Assembly (NCBI RefSeq): GCF_016595495.1
Contig: NZ_JAENIM010000047.1
Coordinates: forward strand, 79,945 to 143,944
Length of the DNA: 64,000 nt
Source of the DNA: Persicirhabdus sediminis
Lineage (GTDB): Bacteria > Verrucomicrobiota > Verrucomicrobiia > Verrucomicrobiales > Akkermansiaceae
Direction: 5' to 3'
A program made the translations under genes and the position numbers. This document shows positions 24,218 to 33,666 of the stretch, one piece after another (within the stretch, counting starts at the first letter, position 1; each line of letters starts with the position of its first letter). The notes under the pieces were generated by a model. That model saw only the letters and a list, made by a program, of their open reading frames with translations. It was not told the DNA's origin and ran no database searches.

Positions 24218-27205
24218 ATGAGCTCTTGTCGCTCAAACATTTTATTCAAACAGTTATCCATCCCATATTCTTTGGACAACTCGTTATTAACCCAAAAATT
24301 GAGACAAGTGTACACACCTAACCAACAAAGCTTCTCACAAAAGCTAATCACAAGTGCTCTACTTGGAGTCAGCCTTACAGCGCTGACAGCTGAGACTATT
24401 GAGCTCCCCATCATTGCCTACTCCGCTAGCAACTACCAAGAAGGTAATCCACCAGCGAATGCCTTCGACAATCTATTAGATACTCGCTGGTCGAGTGACG
24501 AAACAGACGCCAGCCTCACGCTCACCCTTGAGCAAGAAGCGGTGCTAGAATCCATTTCCCTAGCGACCTTTGTGGGTGACACTAGAGTCACCTACTTTGA
24601 CATTGAGTCATCACTAGATGGTGAAACGTGGACGGCGCTGGGAAGTTTTCAAACTTCAGCCACCACACTAGAACAAGAGTCCTATCCACTGCCACAAGTG
24701 ACAGCCAAATTCGTCAAACTGATAGGCAAAGGCAATAGCAACAGCGCATGGAACAGCTACACCGAGATTGACTTGTTGGGCAGCATTCCCATCAATGAAG
24801 AGCAGCTAGAAATAGTTAGCGCGACAGCCACTCATGGCACCAAGCACCCTGCGGAGAACATGCTCGACGGCGATTTAACAAGCCGCTGGACAACTGGAAC
24901 TAAGGGAGCTAGCGCTACGTTCACCTTAGCTGAAGTTTCACAAATTAACTATGCTAACATCGCCTTGTACAAAGGTGATATCAGATCTACCACATTTGAT
25001 CTCGAAGCGTCGATTGACGGTGAAAATTGGACATTCTTGGGCAGCTACGTTTCCTCTGGCGACACTACTGAAAATGTCATTTATGAATTTGATGACACCT
25101 ACGCATCACAGATCCGGCTAACAACATTCGGCAATAGTATTACAAAATGGAATACCTTCAGCGAATTCGCTGTGGTCGGCTCAGTCATTAACAATGACGC
25201 CCCAGTGATCACAGCGGGTGACAGTATCAGCCAGAACATCAATACCAACAATACGCCTAACGCCTTCTCCTTGATTCTCGATGCTGACGACGCTAACGGT
25301 GATGCCTTAACATGGGCAATAAGTTCCCTACCAGAAAATGGATCCGCTAGTGTTGCTGCCAATGGCGTTGTCGCCTACACGCCAGCTCAAGACTACGAGG
25401 GCAATGACAGCTTCACAGTTAGTGTCACCGACCCACTCGGCGCAAGTGACAGCATTGTGGTTAATGTGATCGTTGCAGCATACACTGGAGACCTTGAGCT
25501 CACAGTCGATACCACTGATTTTCTTGGTGCCCAGCCAGCATCAGGCCAGCTATCTAATCTCTACCTCGGCGGCGCGCCAGCTAGCGCAGATCAGGTTTCA
25601 CTCAGCGGCCCTAACGCAGATCTATTCAAGGTCAGCAATGGCAGCATCATCGTAGATCCAGCTGCAGATTTGCCAACTGGGCAATATGACCTCACTCTCA
25701 CTAACAACTCTAACCCAAGCAATACACTGGAGATCACCATTCAGCTAGTAGCTGAAACTCAGCTCTCAGCCTTATGGGGATTTGCTGGTGAGCTTTGGGA
25801 TAGCAGCTCGCGTCTACCTTGGTTTGGTCACAGTGGCTACCAATTTGGCGGCGTTGCCATTCCGGTTGGTCAGCCAGCTACACATAACGTGCTCGACTTT
25901 GGAGCAATTGCTAACGACGGACTCGACGATAGTGACGCCTTTGAGCTTGCGCTTGAAGCGGCAGCTGGTGGTGTGCTTTACGTTCCAGCTGGCACCTACG
26001 AAATCACCAAACAGCTCTACATTACTAGCAGCAACAGCGTGCTACGAGGAGCCGGTCAAGGTGAGACTATCCTCAGCTTCCCGCTAAACCTAGAAGAAGC
26101 TACTGGCGAAGCTGCTGGTACCTTTACGTACCGTGGAGGTTTCATCACCGTGCTCGGCGAACATCTTCATTATGGAGATTACACTCTGCTCGGAGAGGCC
26201 GCTAGAGGAAGTTACTCCTTCGAGTTGAGTGATGTTAGTGAGCTAGCTGTGGGTGACTATTTACGCATTCGTCAGGCAGGAAGTGAAGCTCTCGCCCTAC
26301 ATCTCCACGGTGACAACCCTAGCATCAATCCTGAATCCGATAACGAAACTGTTGAAGTGCTCACTGACTTTATCGCCGAGATTGAATCTATCAATGGCAC
26401 CACAGTGACGCTCGACCGCCCATCACGCACTGATATCAAACCTGAGTGGATTCACTCTATCAACAAATGGGAACCGACTGTGGAGCAAGTTGGCCTTGAG
26501 TCCATGACATTAAAAATGTCTGGGGAAGACCACGAAAGCCACAACTCGGAAACTGGCAACAACGCGATCGTGCTGCAATCTATCGCTCACTCATGGGTGT
26601 ACGACCTCGAGATTCTCGACTCCGACAATGCACTGCAATATTATGATACACGATTCACCACAGCGATTGACTGTGAAATTGGTGTTGAGACCCGCGGTCT
26701 ATCAGACGCTGGTCACCACGGTGTTTGGTTCATCTATTGGTCACAGGACAATCTGGTAGAAAACGTCAACATCTACGGCAAATGGGTGCACGCACTCAGC
26801 GTAGAATCATATTCTAATGGTAACGTCATGCACGATTGCTACTTTGACCGTCTCGAGCAAGACCACCACATGTGGGCGCCGTATGCTAACCTGTTCACCA
26901 ATTTGCATACGCAAGATGCCAGCAGAATATGGCAGTGCGGTGGCGCCAGAAATAAACCACGCGGAACCAATGCCGCGGCGCGCCCGACCTCATGGAACAT
27001 CAGTTACGATGGATCTAGCCTGATGAATCTGCCATCAGCCACTGAGTTTCCTATGCAAAATGTAGTGGGAATTCTCGGTTATACTGAAGCCATTTTGGAT
27101 GCTACTGACACCTCAACCACGGAACGTTGGGTAGAATCGATGGAAAATGTGTACCCGCAAGACCTCTATCAAGCGCAGTTAGAAAAACGATTTAATAACA
27201 ACTAA
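24218..27205 (+). CDS. Secreted protein with two discoidin domains, a cadherin-like domain and a pectate-lyase-type beta-helix
   Basis: This is a large extracellular protein, probably acting on or binding polysaccharide. The ATG at 24218 is given; a GTG at 24308 would place the hydrophobic export segment (LITSALLGVSLTALTA) at a normal distance from the start. Order after the signal: two F5/8 type C (discoidin)-like domains (about residues 70-190 and 195-320 with the repeated DGDLTSRWTTG and WNSYTEI/WNTFSEF patterns), a cadherin-like domain (PVITAGDS ... YTPAQDYEGNDSFTVSVTD), a linker, then a pectate_lyase_3 right-handed helix beginning near VLDFGAIANDGLDDSDAF. No PEP-CTERM tail. Catalysis cannot be assigned. 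Confidence 0.85.
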   Translation: MSSCRSNILFKQLSIPYSLDNSLLTQKLRQVYTPNQQSFSQKLITSALLGVSLTALTAETIELPIIAYSASNYQEGNPPANAFDNLLDTRWSSDETDASLTLTLEQEAVLESISLATFVGDTRVTYFDIESSLDGETWTALGSFQTSATTLEQESYPLPQVTAKFVKLIGKGNSNSAWNSYTEIDLLGSIPINEEQLEIVSATATHGTKHPAENMLDGDLTSRWTTGTKGASATFTLAEVSQINYANIALYKGDIRSTTFDLEASIDGENWTFLGSYVSSGDTTENVIYEFDDTYASQIRLTTFGNSITKWNTFSEFAVVGSVINNDAPVITAGDSISQNINTNNTPNAFSLILDADDANGDALTWAISSLPENGSASVAANGVVAYTPAQDYEGNDSFTVSVTDPLGASDSIVVNVIVAAYTGDLELTVDTTDFLGAQPASGQLSNLYLGGAPASADQVSLSGPNADLFKVSNGSIIVDPAADLPTGQYDLTLTNNSNPSNTLEITIQLVAETQLSALWGFAGELWDSSSRLPWFGHSGYQFGGVAIPVGQPATHNVLDFGAIANDGLDDSDAFELALEAAAGGVLYVPAGTYEITKQLYITSSNSVLRGAGQGETILSFPLNLEEATGEAAGTFTYRGGFITVLGEHLHYGDYTLLGEAARGSYSFELSDVSELAVGDYLRIRQAGSEALALHLHGDNPSINPESDNETVEVLTDFIAEIESINGTTVTLDRPSRTDIKPEWIHSINKWEPTVEQVGLESMTLKMSGEDHESHNSETGNNAIVLQSIAHSWVYDLEILDSDNALQYYDTRFTTAIDCEIGVETRGLSDAGHHGVWFIYWSQDNLVENVNIYGKWVHALSVESYSNGNVMHDCYFDRLEQDHHMWAPYANLFTNLHTQDASRIWQCGGARNKPRGTNAAARPTSWNISYDGSSLMNLPSATEFPMQNVVGILGYTEAILDATDTSTTERWVESMENVYPQDLYQAQLEKRFNNN

Positions 27206-27233
27206 TCAAGTCAGGTCTGACTCAATCCTTCAC

Positions 27234-27273
27234 ACCCTGATCTCATTTTTTTGAGGTCAGGGTTTTCTCTTTT
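27234..27273 (+). terminator. Terminator after the beta-helix protein gene
   Basis: ACCCTGATCTCA pairs with TGAGGTCAGGGT (12 bp with one G.T pair) around a 6-base T loop, followed by TTTTCTCTTTT. It is 29 bases after the stop. Confidence 0.85.
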
Positions 27274-27422
27274 CATGAGCTGTAGACTGTGGCAGAAGCT
27301 GTGCTTGTTGAGCGTGAAAAAAATTCACGAATAAAACATTTGCTTTAAAACACCCTACCTCATACAAATTGTCTAGCGGAAATTCTCTCAGATAAGGTTG
27401 TAACCGAGGTATTCAGATACTC

Positions 27423-28148
27423 ATGAAAGGCATTTTATTAATACTGGCCAATATGCTCATACTCAGCACATTGAGCCACGGGCAAAGATTAACCCCCATT
27501 GACGAATTCAATTACCCTGCGGAAAAGGAACTTGGTAAACCATGGGTCCTGTTTGGCTCTGAGGATCGGCCAATCTGCAGGAAAGATCAACCTGGTAACA
27601 ACGGCTATATCACGTGGGGACCAACAAATGACGCCGATGGAGAAAAAAAGGAGCACGCAGGAGCAAGCCTGCCTATCACCGTCATTCCAACAAAATCTAT
27701 TTACACCTATTTTTTCAGAGTTAGAGCGGATACAGATTCACCTAACCACAGCTTTGGTTTGAGCTCAAAAAAGAAACCAATCAACTTCGACTCGCTAGAG
27801 ACACAAATTCTGTTGCACACCTATGAGGGTTCACTGAGTCTTTTCACTCGCGATGGCGCCGACCTTAAAGTGGCGTTTAGCGATATTGAGCAAGGCAAAT
27901 GGTACAACATCTGGATGGTGGTCAACATGCACAACAAATCATACGACGTCTACCTTACCAGTGATCACAAAGGTAAAGCGACGATGGATGACATGATTGC
28001 TAGAGATCAAAGATTTCGCAACGGCTATATGGACCTGCTGAGTTTCCAGATGATTGCCACTTCTTATGGCACCAATGAAGCCTATGGAGCCTCAATCGAT
28101 GACCTCTATCATGTGCCAAAAAAGTTCTTAGCGAACCCGTCTAAGTAG
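27423..28148 (+). CDS. Secreted protein, LamG/concanavalin-like fold suggested
   Basis: A signal peptide (residues 1-20, ending LSHG|Q) is followed by about 220 residues rich in beta strands. Segments such as YTYFFRVRAD, EGSLSLFTRDG and GKWYNIWMVVNMHNKSYDVYL are what one sees in LamG or concanavalin A-like sheets, where the last is the common 'W.N..WYHV' type strand. No catalytic motif is visible. It stands alone after a terminator; a glycan-binding role is an inference. Its neighbour is convergent, with four bases between the stops. Confidence 0.65.
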   Translation: MKGILLILANMLILSTLSHGQRLTPIDEFNYPAEKELGKPWVLFGSEDRPICRKDQPGNNGYITWGPTNDADGEKKEHAGASLPITVIPTKSIYTYFFRVRADTDSPNHSFGLSSKKKPINFDSLETQILLHTYEGSLSLFTRDGADLKVAFSDIEQGKWYNIWMVVNMHNKSYDVYLTSDHKGKATMDDMIARDQRFRNGYMDLLSFQMIATSYGTNEAYGASIDDLYHVPKKFLANPSK

Positions 28149-28152
28149 GGTG

Positions 28153-29040
28153 CTACTTAGCTTGTTCGTCAAAATATTGAACGATTTTCTGCACATCCTG
28201 GAAGTTATTATTCCAGTGAGCATACTCGATGGCAAAGCGTCCAGTGAACTTAGTTTCACGTAATGTTTTCATCATGTCATCTAGCTGGCCAGCGCCAGAT
28301 CCCGTAACACAATGAGGGCTTTTATTTGCGCCCAGTTCCTCGCAGTCATTAAAATGCAATGATACCAGACGGTTGCGAACTTCTGTTTTTTTCACCTCTT
28401 CAGCTGGATTTACTCCCATACGAATCCAGTGGCCAAGGTCTGGGTTGAGGCCGACCCACTCGGACAGCTCGCCTATGCGGCTGGTGGCCATCTCAGGCTT
28501 CCAGTATTTATTATTTAAGTTCGGGTGATTGTGAATCGCCACCTTGATTTTGTATTGCTGAGCTAGCTCGTCTACCATGGCAAGGTTCTCGTATTTTGGT
28601 TCTGCCACCAGCGTATCTACCCCCCACTGCTGAGCAAATTTCATAAAGGCTTCCCAATTTTCTCTAGTACCAGGAATATGCACGTAGAGTTGTTTGAAAT
28701 TCAAATCGTGATCAGCTAACAATTTTTTCAAATAAGCAGCTTGCTTGTCGTCGAGCTGTAACAATGCCACCTGAGCTTCCTCTGGCTGGCTAAATTTCAC
28801 CTTGGGTCCGAGCTCGATGAAGTCGAGGTCCAGCGCGCTGCACAGAGCTAGCTGGTCTTCCAATGAATAGGCGCCAAATGTCCACACCTGCACACCAATC
28901 TCCCAGCCTCTGGCTGCGGCGGCTGACTTATCGCGCTTGAGCGGATTTTCTTTAGCAAACTCCAGTTCACCAGCCATTGCTCCAGCTGACAAAGCCGCCA
29001 TCGCGACCATCGACATTACCTTTTTCATGTGTGTTTTCAT
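28153..29040 (-). CDS. Exported sugar isomerase/epimerase-like TIM barrel protein
   Basis: This 295-residue protein has the xylose isomerase-like (AP endonuclease 2) fold: WEIGVQVWTFG, ALDLDFIELGP, KVAIHNHPNLNNKYW, GLNPDLGHWIRMG and FAIEYAHWNN carry the expected acidic and His residues for a divalent metal site. The ATG at 29040 puts a signal peptide at residues about 1-27 (MKKVMSMVAMAALSAGAMA|GE), so it is probably periplasmic; the longer frame starts upstream in a terminator hairpin and is rejected. Secreted members are common in Verrucomicrobiota and Planctomycetota. The substrate is unknown. Confidence 0.85.
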   Translation of the reverse strand: MKTHMKKVMSMVAMAALSAGAMAGELEFAKENPLKRDKSAAAARGWEIGVQVWTFGAYSLEDQLALCSALDLDFIELGPKVKFSQPEEAQVALLQLDDKQAAYLKKLLADHDLNFKQLYVHIPGTRENWEAFMKFAQQWGVDTLVAEPKYENLAMVDELAQQYKIKVAIHNHPNLNNKYWKPEMATSRIGELSEWVGLNPDLGHWIRMGVNPAEEVKKTEVRNRLVSLHFNDCEELGANKSPHCVTGSGAGQLDDMMKTLRETKFTGRFAIEYAHWNNNFQDVQKIVQYFDEQAK

Positions 29041-29121
29041 ATTTGTAATCAGGACTTGTACTATACCTATACTATACACGCTGAAAACCAAGATCTCACA
29101 AAAGATCAGCCAGCTGGGAAA

Positions 29122-29156
29122 TAAAAATGGCGTCGCAGGAAATCCCGCGACGCCAT
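29122..29156 (-). terminator. Terminator after ilvE
   Basis: ATGGCGTCGC pairs perfectly with GCGACGCCAT (10 bp, 10-base loop). On the minus strand a TTTTTATTT run follows. It sits 23 bases after the ilvE stop, between that gene and the sugar isomerase-like gene. Confidence 0.88.
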
Positions 29157-29179
29157 GTAAATTGATCAACTATAGCCGA

Positions 29180-30082
29180 TTACTCAGCGTCTTGTTCGTA
29201 AATCTCGGTACTGCTGACGTCGCTATTAACGCACTCAGTGTAAGCGTTGATGAGGTGTTTGGTGATTTCACCAACATTGCCGTCACCAATCTCGCGATCG
29301 TCATATTTCACCACTGGGATCACCTCAGCGGCGGTACCTGTAAGGAAAACTTCATCCGCAGTGTACACATCGTAGCGGGTGAGCGTTTCTTCAAAGATGC
29401 CCACACCCAGCTCATCACAGAGTTCAAAGATCGTCTCGCGAGTGATGCCGTCGAGCGCACCATCGCTGATTTTAGGAGTCGCGATGACACCCTTCTTGAT
29501 GATGAATAAGTTGTCGCCAGTACACTCAGCCACGGTACCATTTTCATTGAGCATGATGCCCTCCATCACGCCAGCCTTCACGCACTCGATCTTGGCCATG
29601 ACGTTATTGAGATAGTTCAATGATTTCACCTGCGGGCTCAGCGTCGCGTGAGACGGACGGCGAGTGGAACAAGTAACGATTTCCAGCCCCTTGGTGTAAT
29701 ATTCCTCTGGGTACAGCTGGATAGATGCCGCAATGCAGAACATCGACGGCGTTTCGCACAGGTATGGGTTCATGCCCAGACCGCCAGCTCCGCGAGTCAC
29801 TACCAGACGAACATAGCCGTCACGCAGCTCGTTAGCGCGAATGGTTTCACAGACGATGTCGCAGACCTCTTCAAGAGTCCACGGCATCTTCAGCATGATC
29901 GCCTTCGCTGAGTTGAACAGACGCTCAACGTGCTCAATCAACTTGAAGACACGTCCATTGTAAAAACGAATGCCTTCAAACACGCCGTCGCCATACAGCA
30001 AACCGTGATCGAATACGGAAATCTTTGCGTCAGCTTGGTTCACAAGCTCGCCATCTAGCCAAATTTTCTGTTCCTTGCTCAT
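29180..30082 (-). CDS. ilvE: Branched-chain amino-acid aminotransferase
   Basis: This PLP enzyme of fold type IV transfers the amino group in the last step of Leu, Ile and Val synthesis. It shows the family N-terminus (IWLDGELVNQADAKISVFDHGLLYGDGVFEGIRFY) spread over residues 7-42, the PLP-lysine segment SPQVKSLNYLNN near 150-160, EGIMLNENGTVAECTGDNLF and the phosphate-binding DGITRETIF near 218. The length of 300 is typical. D-amino acid transaminase and aminodeoxychorismate lyase share this fold; the length and YNGRVF, CSTRRPS segments favour the branched-chain type. It has its own terminator. Confidence 0.9.
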   Translation of the reverse strand: MSKEQKIWLDGELVNQADAKISVFDHGLLYGDGVFEGIRFYNGRVFKLIEHVERLFNSAKAIMLKMPWTLEEVCDIVCETIRANELRDGYVRLVVTRGAGGLGMNPYLCETPSMFCIAASIQLYPEEYYTKGLEIVTCSTRRPSHATLSPQVKSLNYLNNVMAKIECVKAGVMEGIMLNENGTVAECTGDNLFIIKKGVIATPKISDGALDGITRETIFELCDELGVGIFEETLTRYDVYTADEVFLTGTAAEVIPVVKYDDREIGDGNVGEITKHLINAYTECVNSDVSSTEIYEQDAE

Positions 30083-30166
30083 AGCTGGTGTTACGAAATG
30101 CGGAAAATAGCGAGCTATTAAAAAAATGCAACAGGGATATTTAGCTCTCTGTCACCAATTTCTCTA

Positions 30167-31225
30167 CTAAAACGACCAGTCGTAGCCGTCCAGCTCACAC
30201 AGGCAGGCGGTAAGCAAATCAATGCCAGCGGCAATGTCCGTCTTGCTAGCCATCTCTATCGACTGATGAATGTGGCGTGTAGGGATAGAAACGGCGCCGG
30301 CAATCGAGCCACCTGGCACCATGCGCTGCAGGCTAGCTGTATCCGTGCCGCCTGCTGCTAGAATCTCTGGCTGCCAGTCAATTTCATGTTTTCCAGCGAC
30401 TTCCTTCATGTAGGCCACCATGCGGTAATCACAAATCGTCGAGCTATCCATGATCTTGATCGCCGCGCCTTTACCCATAGATGTGCAGCGCTCTTGCGGC
30501 TGAGATCCAGGCGTATCGTAGGCAATCGTCGTATCCAGACCAAATGAGAAATCTGGCTGGATCGCCAAAGCACTCACCTGAGCACCGCGCAATCCCACCT
30601 CCTCCTGCACCGTGAAGCTGGCATAAAAATCATATGCAGGCGTGAGCTTTTCCTCCTTCATCTTGCGCAGTACCTCTAGCAAAAGGAAAACCGACACGCG
30701 GTTATCTAATGACTTCACGTTCACACAATCGCCAATTTCTAGCAACTCACTGCGGCGCGTGATAGGATTTCCAACCTCAACAAACTCAGCCACCTGTTCT
30801 TTATCCATGCCGAGATCGATGAAATAATCTTTGAGCTTGAGATTCTTGCCGCGCTCTTCCGGCTCCATGATGTGAATCGGCTTGCAGCCCATCACGCCAA
30901 TGAGATCTTTTTTGCCGTGCACAATCACTCGCTGCGCGGTTAGCGTTTTCGGATCAAAACCACCTAGCGGATTGAATCGTACAAAGCCATTATCATCAAT
31001 GTGCGTGACGATGAATCCAATCTCATCCATGTGCGCAGCGGCCATGCTCACCATTTCCTCTGAGCGGCCTTTTTTCAGCGCTACCACATTGCCCATGTGG
31101 TCCACGCTAAACTCGTCACAAAGCCCATCCAGCTGGTCAATCACCAGCTCACGGATCGCTTTCTCAAAACCAGGTGCTCCAGGCACCTCACATACTTTTG
31201 CTAGAAATGGAACATCAATAGACAT
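30167..31225 (-). CDS. M42-family metallo-aminopeptidase
   Basis: This cytoplasmic di-metal aminopeptidase of the M42 (PepA/FrvX/tetrahedral) type trims peptides. Metal and catalytic motifs are AHMDEIGFIV (His and Asp, near residues 64-73), a central DNRVSVFLLLEVL, TVQEEVGLRGA with the catalytic Glu pair near 209-212, GLDTTIAYDTPG (metal Asp) and IPTRHIHQSIEM near the C-terminus (metal His). 352 residues is the normal length. Family members were often mislabelled endoglucanase; the peptidase assignment follows the motifs. A 90-base spacer with three CCAGCTGG copies separates it from the upstream ymdB-like gene. Confidence 0.92.
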   Translation of the reverse strand: MSIDVPFLAKVCEVPGAPGFEKAIRELVIDQLDGLCDEFSVDHMGNVVALKKGRSEEMVSMAAAHMDEIGFIVTHIDDNGFVRFNPLGGFDPKTLTAQRVIVHGKKDLIGVMGCKPIHIMEPEERGKNLKLKDYFIDLGMDKEQVAEFVEVGNPITRRSELLEIGDCVNVKSLDNRVSVFLLLEVLRKMKEEKLTPAYDFYASFTVQEEVGLRGAQVSALAIQPDFSFGLDTTIAYDTPGSQPQERCTSMGKGAAIKIMDSSTICDYRMVAYMKEVAGKHEIDWQPEILAAGGTDTASLQRMVPGGSIAGAVSIPTRHIHQSIEMASKTDIAAGIDLLTACLCELDGYDWSF

Positions 31226-31245
31226 GACCCACCAGTAAAGCCTGT

Positions 31246-31306
31246 CCAGCTGGATTCAAGTTCTAACTTGTCCCAGCTGGATCAGCCAGCTAGCCGAGCC
31301 AGCTGG
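31246..31306. repeat. Three copies of CCAGCTGG(A)TT-like palindrome in one spacer
   Basis: CCAGCTGG occurs at 31246-31253, 31273-31280 and 31299-31306, each followed by AT. Spacing is 27 and 26 bases. Between the first two lies a second inverted repeat, CAAGTTCTAACTTG (31257-31270). The function is unknown. Confidence 0.8.
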
Positions 31307-31315
31307 ATTTTTGGC

Positions 31316-32116
31316 TTACGCGCCCAGCTCTAGCAGCTCGTTGTAACGTTTCACCGCAGTGGCTTTGCCAGTGTCTTCGTCGATGTCTACGATCAGCCCG
31401 CAAAGGCGCACTTGACCTTTAGCCACAGGAAAACGTGTCGGCATGCCGGATTTAAAGCGCCAAACAACAGACTCCACGCTGCGCCCTAACACCGAAACAT
31501 CAGGTCCACACATGCCTGCGTCAGTTAGGTGAGCAGTGCCTTTTGGGAGAATTTTCTCATCAGCAGTTTGGCAATGCGTGTGAGTGCCAACCACAGCTGA
31601 AACGGTGCCGTCAAGATGCCAGCCCATAGCGATAGACTCGCTAGTAGTCTCCGCGTGGAAGTCGACAAAAATCACCTTCACGCCTTCCTCTTTGCGCAGT
31701 CGCTTCACTTCTTCCTCCATGGCGAGGAATGGATTTGCCAGCGGCGGGTTCATAAAAGTATTCCCCTGCACATTGATCACCGCCACCTTGCCTTTTTCCG
31801 TATCCACAATCACCGAGCCATTGCCCGGCGTGCCAGCTGGATAGTTCAGCGGGCGCAGCAGTAGCGGCTGCTTGGGAAAATATTCAACAATCTCGCGTTG
31901 ATCCCAGACGTGATCACCAGTCGTCACCACCTGAGCGCCAGCTTTTAGCAGCTCACCACAGATTTTTGGTGTAATGCCTCGTCCGCCAGCGGAATTTTCT
32001 CCATTAACGATGATAAAATCGACATCTTCCTGCGTTTTAATATGATGCAAACGAGACCGCACTGCCTTGCGGCCAGGCTCTCCAACGATGTCCCCTAAAA
32101 ATAAAATTCGAATCAC
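31316..32116 (-). CDS. YmdB-type metallophosphoesterase
   Basis: This is a calcineurin-fold phosphodiesterase related to Bacillus YmdB, which hydrolyses cyclic nucleotides and affects mRNA stability and multicellular behaviour. Motifs: FLGDIVGEPGR (Asp of the first metal ligand), VNGENSAGGRGITP (Asn-Glu), TTGDHVWDQREI (Gly-Asp-His) near residue 63, DFHAETTSESIA near 144 and VGTHTHCQTADEK near 168. I used the GTG at 32116 (266 residues, starting MIRILFLGDIVGE), which matches the family start; the longer frame depends on a TTG. In many genomes ymdB sits by rny; rny is not seen here. Confidence 0.92.
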   Translation of the reverse strand: MIRILFLGDIVGEPGRKAVRSRLHHIKTQEDVDFIIVNGENSAGGRGITPKICGELLKAGAQVVTTGDHVWDQREIVEYFPKQPLLLRPLNYPAGTPGNGSVIVDTEKGKVAVINVQGNTFMNPPLANPFLAMEEEVKRLRKEEGVKVIFVDFHAETTSESIAMGWHLDGTVSAVVGTHTHCQTADEKILPKGTAHLTDAGMCGPDVSVLGRSVESVVWRFKSGMPTRFPVAKGQVRLCGLIVDIDEDTGKATAVKRYNELLELGA

Positions 32117-32220
32117 AAAACGAATCAATCATAGACTACAGCATTCGCCAACCATAAGTAGCCATTTGACCTTTTCTAAATCTAGCCGAGACGTAGCTAG
32201 CATCCCAATCCACCACTATT

Positions 32221-33666
32221 GTGTCAGACCACACCAGCTCATCTTCCAGTCCAATTATCCTTGCCGTCATCGCTCTAGCAGCAGCTGGAGCCGGCGCCTA
32301 TTTCTACCTCCAGCCAGCTGAGCAAGCTGCGCCGCAACCAGCGATCGTCGAGCCAGTAGTAGAACCAGAACCGGAGCCAATCGTTGAAGTCACCCCTGAG
32401 CCAGAACCAGTCGACCCAGATCTCATCGAGGAAAGCGGCGACAAGCCACTAGCCTACGACCCCTATCTAGCAGACCTCGGCACGCGCCCCGACTACAACC
32501 AGCTGGGAATCTATCAGGAAACCATCACAAGACCTGACTTCGAGCGCCTGCTCACCAAGGTCTACGTGGTTGGCGACAGCTGGAAAGAATGGATCAGCCT
32601 GTTTGATGATAGAGCGGAAATCCGCAGCAACCGCCACCAGCCAGATGAAATATTCACCCTGAGATTTGCGCCCGAGCAAGCGACTCAGATGGCCAAGCTT
32701 GCACCAAAATTCTGGCAAAAAGCCGCAGAACTTCCAGCCACCACGATTGACAAACCACTAGCGGATCTGGTGATCGCCATCGACCCTGGCCACATTGGCG
32801 GCGACTATGCTCAAATTGAAGAACGCTGGTACCAGATCGACGACCACTGCCCAGTGATGGAAGGTGAAATGGTTCTCGTCACTGCCGAAATCATCAAAAG
32901 CCAGCTAGAAAATCTCGGCGCTAAAGTCTATCTAGTGCGCGACGAAAACGCGCCAGTTAGTCAGTTGACGATAGATGATTACCAAGCCGCTGCCGCCGCA
33001 AAAGTTGAGCATTACGATATCACCACGCCCGACGCCACCCGCAAACTGCAAGAGCGCTACCTCTACCGTACTGGCGAAATCCGCGCCCGCGCCGAGCTCG
33101 TCAATACACAGATCACGCCAGATCTGGTGCTCTGCCTGCACTTCAATGCAGAGGCATGGGATGACCCTAGCAATCCAACATTAACTGACAAAAACCACAA
33201 CCACACGCTGCTACACGGCGCCCTCACAAAAAGCGAAATTGCCCACGACGACGAGCGCTACGAAATGTTACTCAAGATTCTTCAGGGCGTTCACGACGAA
33301 GAAAAGGAAATTGGCAAAGCCGCGGTGACAGCCATGAGCAAACATACAGGTCTGCCTAACTACGAATACGAAAAGAACTCACGCCGCGCAATCTCAGTGG
33401 ATAATTTCCCCGGGTTGTGGGCTAGAAACTTGCTCGCCAACAGACTCTATCAATGCCCAGTTATCTTCTACGAACCCTACGTGATGAATAACGAAGAAGT
33501 TCACGCTCGTGTGCAAGCTGGCGACTTCGAAGGTGAACAAGAGGTCTTTGGAAAAATGCGCCGTTCTATCTTCCGCGAATACGCCGACGCCGTCACCGAA
33601 GGTTTGGTGAAACACTATGCCGGCGAACGAAAAATCGACAAAGCCAGCCAGAATCTTAGCGAATAA
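32221..33666 (+). CDS. Membrane-anchored N-acetylmuramoyl-L-alanine amidase-like protein
   Basis: This is a probable peptidoglycan amidase of the amidase_3 type. It starts with GTG. An N-terminal transmembrane segment (residues about 11-30) is followed by a Pro/Glu-rich linker with PEPEP repeats (about 36-65) that would span the cell wall space. The catalytic domain has IDPGHIGG (Zn His) near 188, VMEGEMVLVTA with the metal Glu, and LCLHFNAEAW (second His) near 304. It is larger than typical amidase_3 domains because of inserts between these motifs. Zn-dependent cleavage of the amide bond is inferred from the motifs. It overlaps the convergent neighbour by 11 bases. Confidence 0.85.
   Translation: MSDHTSSSSSPIILAVIALAAAGAGAYFYLQPAEQAAPQPAIVEPVVEPEPEPIVEVTPEPEPVDPDLIEESGDKPLAYDPYLADLGTRPDYNQLGIYQETITRPDFERLLTKVYVVGDSWKEWISLFDDRAEIRSNRHQPDEIFTLRFAPEQATQMAKLAPKFWQKAAELPATTIDKPLADLVIAIDPGHIGGDYAQIEERWYQIDDHCPVMEGEMVLVTAEIIKSQLENLGAKVYLVRDENAPVSQLTIDDYQAAAAAKVEHYDITTPDATRKLQERYLYRTGEIRARAELVNTQITPDLVLCLHFNAEAWDDPSNPTLTDKNHNHTLLHGALTKSEIAHDDERYEMLLKILQGVHDEEKEIGKAAVTAMSKHTGLPNYEYEKNSRRAISVDNFPGLWARNLLANRLYQCPVIFYEPYVMNNEEVHARVQAGDFEGEQEVFGKMRRSIFREYADAVTEGLVKHYAGERKIDKASQNLSE

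Noticed and set aside
28153-29169. Longer start for the sugar isomerase-like protein
   Set aside because: The extra 43 residues are encoded by the ilvE terminator hairpin; the ATG at 29040 gives a proper signal peptide.
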